From assembly GCA_963580285.1 (NCBI GenBank), contig OY757019.1:66889076-66953075 (forward strand): a stretch of 64,000 bases of DNA, given 5' to 3'. A model generated the notes under the pieces. The model had not been told where the DNA came from, did not search any database, and worked only from the letters and a program-made list of their open reading frames with translations. Position 1 is the first letter of the stretch. Every line of letters begins with the position of its first letter. Origin of the DNA: Lucinisca nassula. Lineage: Eukaryota > Mollusca > Bivalvia > Lucinida > Lucinidae. The translations under genes and the position numbers were made by a program. Positions 58,013 through 64,000 of this stretch are shown piece after piece.

Positions 58013-58312
58013 TTGTTTGTTTGATTTGAGGTTTAGCGTCTCCGTCAAGACTGTTTAGGTCATTTTGGAGACGTTGCTTCCAATTTTGTGGGACTTTCAC
58101 CCGACACTGAGATGAAATAACATCTCAAGCCCTGCCGCTCAATGAATCCAATAGGGTTTTTATGCATGGACGGTCTGACTCACACCGCTTTGCCTGGGCA
58201 GGCTTAGATCCTCTAAGCAGATTACAAGTACTGGTGTGCTGGTCGGTTTCAGCTCTGCGTGGAAGCATCATGCAGCCCATCTATTTCTTTAAGCCCCGAT
58301 GGGCGGGGGCCA
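58013..58312 (-). mobile_element. S-family SINE-like element, full length, inside U
   Basis: A 300-bp copy flanked by perfect 12-bp AAGTTAAGCTGT duplications (58001-58012, 58313-58324). The (GTTT)n end lies on the left, so it reads on the minus strand. Confidence 0.92.
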
Positions 58313-58638
58313 AAGTTAAGCTGTACACATTTTCTTATATGTGCTATCATCATATAATTTCTTTTATGTAAAAAATGTGCTCTTATAAACCATGTGCTCT
58401 TTAATGATTGTGATTTGTAAATAAAAACATCTAACTATATTTCCACAGTGTTCATGGGAGTATATTGTTGCAAACCCTTCCAAATCCCTTCCTCTTCCCT
58501 AACACCTCCTCAAAAATATGGGACATTTTGTCCACCCTGTCGAAATAGCATGGGACGTTTTGTCCACCCTGTCAAAATCGTATGGGACGTTTTGTCCATC
58601 CTGAAAAAATGATGTGGGATGTTTTGTCCATCCTGAAA

Positions 58639-60239
58639 TAAAACTGCAAGCACTGCATGATGCCCTGCCACTACAATTACATCAAGCAAGTGTCATATCA
58701 CAGTGAAAAAAAAAACCTAATGGCTGTTTCCCCCCATCCTAGTTTGTTTGTTTGATTTGAGGTTTAACGTCCCCGTCAACACTGTAAAGGTAATTTTGAT
58801 GATGTTGCTTCCAATTTTGTGGGACTTTTACCCGACATTGAGATGAAATGACATCTCAAGCCCTGTCGCCCAATGAAACCAATAGGGTTTATAAGCATGG
58901 GCGATCCGACTTGTGCGCACCGCTTTGCCTGGGCAGGCTTAGATCCACTAAGCAGTTTACCAGTACTCGTGTGCGGGTCGGATTCAGCTCTGCATGGAAG
59001 CATCATGCAGCCCATATATTTCTTCAAGCCCCGATGGGCGGGGGCCGCCCCCATCCTAGTTATGTTACCATTTAAGTTTGGTCAGAATCAAGCACTAAGT
59101 TCAGGAGATAGAGTGCTTCACACAAACTACATGACAGAAATGGCTATGTTCAATGTTCAAGGGGTGATAACTCCAAAAGTAGGAGAATCAGAGTTATGGT
59201 TCATATGTTCTGCATGTCGTCTCAGGCTGCTCTACATATCTGTGTAGTTTTGAGAAAATATCTCTAATGGTATCAGAGTTATGGAGCAGACTCAAAACTG
59301 ATAGCAACTGCTATATTAAAAGGTCAAAGGGCAAAACCCGGAAAGTAGGAACAGCAGAGTTACAGTTTACATGTTCTGCAAGTTGTCTCATGGTGTTCTA
59401 CATGTCTGTAGAGTTTCATGGAAATATCTCAAATGGTATCGAAGTTATGGAGTGGACACGAAACTACGATAGAAATGGCTAAGTTCAATGTTCAAAGGGT
59501 AAGAACTCCAAAAGAAGGAAAATCAGAGGTACCGTTCATATGTTCTGCACATCGTCTCATGGTGCTCTACATATCTGTTAAGTTTCACGGAAATATCTCA
59601 AATGGTATCGAAGTTATGGAGCGGACACAAAACTAGGATAGAAATGGCTATTTTCAAATGTTCAAAGGGCAATAACTCCAAAAGTAGGAAAATCAGAGTT
59701 ACCGGTATCGTTCATACGTTCTGCACCTCGTCTGATAGTGCTCAACATATCTGTGAAGTTTTGTGAAAATATCTCAGGGTATCAGAGTTATGGAGCGGAC
59801 TCGAAACTGATAGCAACAGCTATATTCAAAGTTCAAAGGGCAATAACTCCGAAAGTAGGTAAATCACAGTTACTGTTCAAATGGTCTACATGTCGTCTCA
59901 TGGTGCTCTACACATCTGTGACGTTTCATGGAAATATGTCAAATGGTATACAACTTATTGAGAGGACACAAAACTATGATAGAAATGCCTATGTTCAATG
60001 TTCAAAAGGCAACAACTCCAAAAGTAGGAAAATCAGACTTACGGTTTATATGTTCTGCATGTCGTTTGATAGTGCTTTACATATCTGTGAAGTTTTGTGA
60101 ATATATCTTAAATGGTATCAGAGTTATGGAGCGGACACGAAACTATCAGTCGCTGATGGACGGACAGATGGACGTACGGAGACTCAAAACTTCGGAGGGC
60201 ATAACATAATACCCCGCCAATTTTTGAATGGCAGGGCAT
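58639..60239 (+). mobile_element. O array module, second copy, nested in U
   Basis: The head TAAAACTGCAAGCACTGC then TGATGCCCTGCCAC is followed by monomers as at 51133-52868. It ends GATGGACGGACAGATGGACG, then ATAATACCCCGCCA and TGGCAGGGCAT. The final arm is the reverse complement of the head motif ATGCCCTGCCA. The flanks CCATCCTGAA and AAAATGACGTGGG are two halves of one U arm unit, so both ends are well placed. Confidence 0.85.
58745..59047 (-). mobile_element. S-family SINE-like element, full length, inside O
   Basis: A 303-bp copy flanked by perfect 14-bp CCCCCATCCTAGTT duplications (58731-58744, 59048-59061). It disrupts the non-array 5' segment that is intact in the first O copy. The chance open frames here come from the SINE. 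Confidence 0.93.
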
Positions 60240-61483
60240 AAAAATGACGTGGGAGGTTTTGTCCATCTGGTCAAACATAGCATGGGACGTTTTGTCCATG
60301 GGACGTTTTGTCCTACTGGTGAAAGGGCTTAGGAGGAGTTGGCATCAAAGGCCCCATAACAAATCTATACAAACTTAGATGCCATACCAAACAAACTAAA
60401 GGCAATTTTGAAAGAGGGTCAATCAAGGAACATTCCTGTGAAATTATTTTCAAATCGGGCCATTTGCCTAGGAGGAGATGTCATTTTAAGGTTTTTCTAT
60501 TTTTAGCTCTGGTGGCCATTTTGTTTAACGGAGTGGAACAATTTAGGCAATTTTGAAAGAGGGTCACTCAAGGAACATTCCTGTGAAATTATTTTCAAAT
60601 AGGGCAATTTGCCTAGGAGGAGATGTCATTTAAAGGTGTTTCTATTTTTAGCTCTGGTGGCCATTTTGTTTAACTAAGCGGAACCATTTAAGCAATTTTG
60701 AAAGAGGGTCACTCAAGGAACATTCCTGTGAAATTATTTTCAAATCAGGCCATTTGCCTAGGAGGAGATGTCATTTAAAGGTTTTTCTTTTTTTAGCTCT
60801 GGCAGCCATTTTATTTAACGGAGCAGAACGATTTTGGCAATTTTGAAGGAGGCTCATTCAAGGGTCACTCAAGGAACATTCCTGTGAAATTATTTTTAAA
60901 TTGGGCCATTTGCCTAGGAGGAGATGTCATTGAAAGATTTTTCTATTTTTAGCTCTGGTGGCCATTTTGTTGAACGTAGCAGAACGATTTAGGCAATTTT
61001 GAAAGAGGGTCACTCTAGAAACATTCCTGTGAAATTATTTTCAAATCAGGCCATTTGCCTAGGAGGAGATGTCAGTTAAAGGTTTTTCTATTTTTAGCTC
61101 TGGTGGCCATTTTGTTTAATGGAGCAGAACAATTTAGGCAATTTTGAAAGGGGGTCACTCTAGGAACATTCCTGTGAAATTATTTTCAAATCGTGCCATT
61201 TGCCTAGGAGGAGATGTCATTAAAAGGTTTTTCTATTTTTAGCTCTGGTGGCCATTTTATTTAACGGAGCATAACGATTTAGGCAATTTTGAAAAAGGTT
61301 CACTCAAGGAACTTTCCTGTGAAAATATTTTCAAATCCATTCACTAGTTTGCAGGAGATGTCGTTTGAAGAAAAAGTTTACACACACACGGATGCACGCA
61401 CGCACGGATGCACGCACGACTGACAGGACAGACAAAAAGTGTTTCTAAAAGCTCACCGCGTTACTACGTGACAGGTGAGCTAA

Positions 61484-61591
61484 AAACACTGCACCTCATT
61501 TGGACTGTAACGAGCGTAACAAGGATATTCTTGGACATGTCTTCGTATTTCAAAGGGCAATAACTCTTGAAATGGCAAAATCTGGATAAGA
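61484..61591 (+). repeat. W array, left part
   Basis: Ends TTTCAAAGGGCAATAACTCT, then CAAAATCTGGATAAG. The same phrase, AATCTGGATGAGAAAAAA, occurs in the right part at about 63916, showing that M14 split this array. Confidence 0.6.
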
Positions 61592-63637
61592 AACAAGAGG
61601 ACCAAGCTGGTCCTGTATCGCCCACCTGAGCTAACAGATTCAAAGTTTCAGGAAGTGCCAATCTTTACTGAAGGATTAACGGAAAGACATGGTGATGACA
61701 GGGTAAGCAATTTCTGCAAATGAAGTAGAATGTAACAGGCTGACCTCACCAGTTTTCAAACTCATTCAAGCTTTTATTCCTGACTTGCTAAGAAGATCCA
61801 ATATAAACTGATGGGGCTATGGTGATGACAAGTTCAAAAATAAGCAACTCACTGCTGCAATCAAAGGGATGTTACTCTGTGATAAATAGGCAAACCTCAC
61901 GAGTTTTCAAACTCCTCCGAGCTTTTCTGTCTGACTTATTTGTTTGTAAGTTTCATGAAGATCCGATCAAAACTGAAGGGGCAGCAGTGTCAACAAGGTC
62001 GTTACTCTATGATAAATGTGCCGACTTGGCCAGTATTCAAACTCATCCAAGGTTTTATTCCCAGCCACCTTACATATAAGTTTCAGAAAGATCCGATCAA
62101 AACTGAAGGGGCTACGGTGATGACAAGTTCAAAATTTGGCATTTTTAGCAATCAGAGGGATGTTACTCTGTGACAAATAGGCAAACCTCAAGAGTTTTCA
62201 AACTCCTCCAAGCTTTTCTGCCTGACTTATTTGTTTGTAAGTTTCATGATAATCTGATCAAAACTGAAGGGGCAGCAGTGCTAAAGTTCGAAAATAGGCA
62301 TCTTTAAGCAATCAAAAGGCACCTAACTCAATGATAAATGTGCCAACTTGGCCAGTATTCAAACTCATCCAAGGTTTTATTCCCAGCCACCTTGCATGTA
62401 AGTTTCGGAAAGATCCAATCAAAACTGAAGGGGCTACAGTGATGACAAGGTCAAAATTTGGCATTTTTGGTAATCAAAGGGATGTTACTCTAAGATAAAT
62501 GAGCTGACTTGGCCAGTTTTGGAACTCATCCAAGGTTTCATCCCCAGGCACCTTACATATAAGTTTCAGAAAAATCTGATCAAAACTGAAGGGGCTACGG
62601 TGATGACAGGGTCAAAAATCAACATTTTCAGCCATGAAAGGGACATAACTCTACAATAAATGGGCTAACTTGGCCTGTTTTCGAACTCATCCGAGATTTT
62701 ATCCCCAGCCACCTTACATATGAGTTTCTGAAAGATCCGATCAACACTGAAAGGGCTATGGTGATGACAAGGTCAAAAATGGGCATTTTCAGCAATCAAA
62801 GGGACGCAAACCTATGATAAATGGGCCAACTTGGTCGGTATTCAAACTCATCCTAGGTTTTATCTCCAGTCACCTTACATATAAGTTTCAGAAAGATCTG
62901 ATCAAAACTGAAGGGGCTACGGTGATGACAAGGTCAAAAATCGACATTTTAAGCCATCAAATGGACTTAACTATATAGTAAATGGGGCGTTTTCGAACTC
63001 ATCCAAGGTTTTATCCCCAGCCACCTTACATATAAGTTTCAGAAAGATCCGATAAAAACTGAAGGGGCTACAGTGATGACAAGGTCAAAAATGAACATTT
63101 TCAGCAATCAAAGAGACCTAACTCTATGATAAATAGCCCAACTTGGCCGGTTTTCGAACTCATACGAGGTTTTATCCCCAGCCACCTTACATATAAGTTT
63201 CAGAAAGATCCGATCAAAACTACAGGGGCTACGGTGATGACAAGGTAAAAAATTGGCATTTTCAGCAATCAAAGGGACGTAACTCTACGATTAATGGGCC
63301 GACTTGGCTGGTTTTCGAACTCATCCGAGATTTTATCCCAAGCCACCTTACGTATAAGTTTCAGAAAGGTCTTATCAAAAATGAAGGCGCTACAGTGATG
63401 ACAAGCATTTTCCCAAAGTAAGTCTATGGGACCTTGTGGTTGCCATAACAACCAAAGTTTTAAAGCGATTTCGAAAAAAAGTTTATGTCAACAATGCCCC
63501 ATCAGAGGCATGCTACAGATGACAAATGATTGAGATCAGCCTGCAGGCTGCAGAGATATAGCTGCTCAAAAGTGTGGACGGACGGACGACCCACTATACT
63601 ATAAGCTCCCCTGGAGCCTTTGGCCCAGGTGAGCTAA
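61592..63637 (+). mobile_element. M14 array module, second copy of the M11 family
   Basis: The head AACAAGAGGACCAAGCTGG with CCCACCTGAGC is followed by roughly 160-bp monomers of the M11 type (GTTTTATCCCCAGCCACCTT, AGATCCGATCAAAACTGAAG). It ends GTGTGGACGGACGGACGACC, then GAGCCTTTGGCCCAGGTGAG and CTAA. The last roughly 270 bp differ from M11 at only scattered positions. Confidence 0.85.
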
Positions 63638-64000
63638 AAAGTATACATCCCTTAATTTTCCATGAGGAATCTATATATGTAATTTCAATACCCTAGCATA
63701 CACGGTTATAAAATAAGGCTATGCATCATAAAGCATATAGAGGTACAATATAAAAATACCCAAAGGGCCATAACATATTAAGTAGTTTTCGGAATTTAGT
63801 CAAAAGTCATCTACTCATTACCACCAATCTGTTCACCAACGTTCAAGGCTCTAGCTCCTTTAATTTTTTAGATATTTTGCTGACAAGATTTTATCAAAAA
63901 ATTCAAACGGCACAATCTGGATGAGAAAAAAAATATGTGCCCATAAATTTTCCATGAGGAATCCATATATGTAATTTCAAAACCCTAGCATACACGGTTA
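63638..64000 (+). repeat. W array, right part
   Basis: A roughly 300-bp monomer with TTTTCCATGAGGAATC, ATATATGTAATTTCAA and ACCCTAGCATACACGGTTA starts to repeat at about 63948 and runs off the right edge. No coding content is seen. Confidence 0.65.

Larger units (their letters stand above)
57556..60321. mobile_element. U foldback element inside M13
   Basis: The left arm (57556-57765) has five or six roughly 30-40-bp units of GTGGACAAAACGTCCC or GTGGACAAAATGTCCC type. The inverted right arm (58515-58638 and 60240-60321) has GGGACGTTTTGTCC units. The terminal units pair: GGACAAAACGTCCCAT at the left and ATGGGACGTTTTGTCC at the right. The middle (57766-58514) is AT-rich with no coding frame. 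It is interrupted by an S element in the middle and by module O in the right arm. Confidence 0.72.
57238..61483 (+). mobile_element. M13 array module holding nested U, O and SINEs
   Basis: The head ACAAGTGGGCCAGATGGCCC with GCTCACCTGATTTC is at 57238. Roughly 145-bp monomers (TTTTTAGCTCTGGTGGCCAT, CAAGGAACATTCCTGTGAAA, GGCCATTTGCCTAGGAGGAG) fill 57290-57555 and 60322-61340. A GATGCACGCACGCACGGATG run precedes the tail TTACTACGTGACAGGTGAGC then TAA. The array is interrupted by foldback U at 57556-60321. Confidence 0.75.

Noticed and set aside
58873..59247. 124-codon frame and similar frames containing SQALSPNETNRV
   Set aside because: These are translations of the S-family SINE. The same peptide recurs at other SINE copies (for example 47506-47712 and 58776-59054).
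518..63637. Canonical Helitron assignment for the array modules
   Set aside because: Tails end CTAA after a hairpin, which fits CTRR, but heads do not start with TC and the junctions seen are not the A^T target. Only a Helentron/pearl-like relationship is proposed.

Overview
Organism and setting. This is eukaryotic nuclear DNA, most likely from a bivalve mollusc. The clues are pearl-like tandem-array elements, tRNA-derived SINEs with CTCA or AAAC tails, foldback elements, and two spliced exons of a conserved animal gene. The species cannot be read from the sequence. There are no bacterial genes, rRNA or CRISPR arrays. Almost all short ORFs here are chance open frames inside tandem repeats.

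The host gene. Two minus-strand exons, 56780-56964 and 12832-13000, encode adjacent parts of the C-terminal region of COG8, a subunit of the conserved oligomeric Golgi complex. Both have good splice signals. They join in frame through a split arginine codon into 118 residues that match human COG8 as I remember it. The 43,779-bp stretch between them (13001-56779) is therefore one intron, and the remaining DNA is probably intronic too. Earlier and later exons lie outside the window.

What fills it. The rest is a layered set of non-coding 'modules'. Each has a short 5' head (a hairpin followed by a subterminal motif), a tandem array of monomers mostly 145-180 bp long, an ACGGACGG-rich stretch, and a palindromic 3' tail ending in TAAAAA or TAATAA. 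In most families the 5' subterminal motif is the reverse complement of that family's own 3' tail. This recalls pearl elements and Helentron-associated (HINE/DINE-like) rolling-circle non-autonomous elements. Module names used here (E1, M1-M14, K, N, O, P, AC, Q, R, T, X, Y, Z, W, G, U) are mine.

Layout. 1-516: E1 copy interrupted by M1 (518-1922). 1923-3811: mixed repeats. 3908-11495: E1a, split by M2 (7417-9646, carrying a SINE) and M3 (9831-11329). 11581-12670: SINE and Y array. 12832-13000: COG8 exon. 13285-18777: M5, split by M6. 19723-21467: K. 21478-24577: foldback G1. 24867-33708: E1b, split by a 4.8-kb block (25917-30704) and by M11 (31425-33521). 33823-37463: G2, carrying a piggyBac-type MITE and module P. 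38351-45400: M12, split by G3, which carries a pogo-type MITE and module N. 45401-48360: Q and R arrays. 48595-50626: 5'-truncated non-LTR retrotransposon with a 649-codon RT/RNase H frame. 50758-54380: T, O and AC modules. 54566-55860: RTE-like LINE fossil. 56780-56964: COG8 exon. 57238-61483: M13, with foldback U, module O and two SINEs nested inside. 61592-63637: M14.

How it fits together. The host gene supplies the transcript, and the elements have built the intron by repeated insertion into each other. Several junctions are clean enough to read the order of insertion and the exact element ends. The only long intact reading frame is the retrotransposon's; no autonomous Helitron, pogo or piggyBac transposase is visible.
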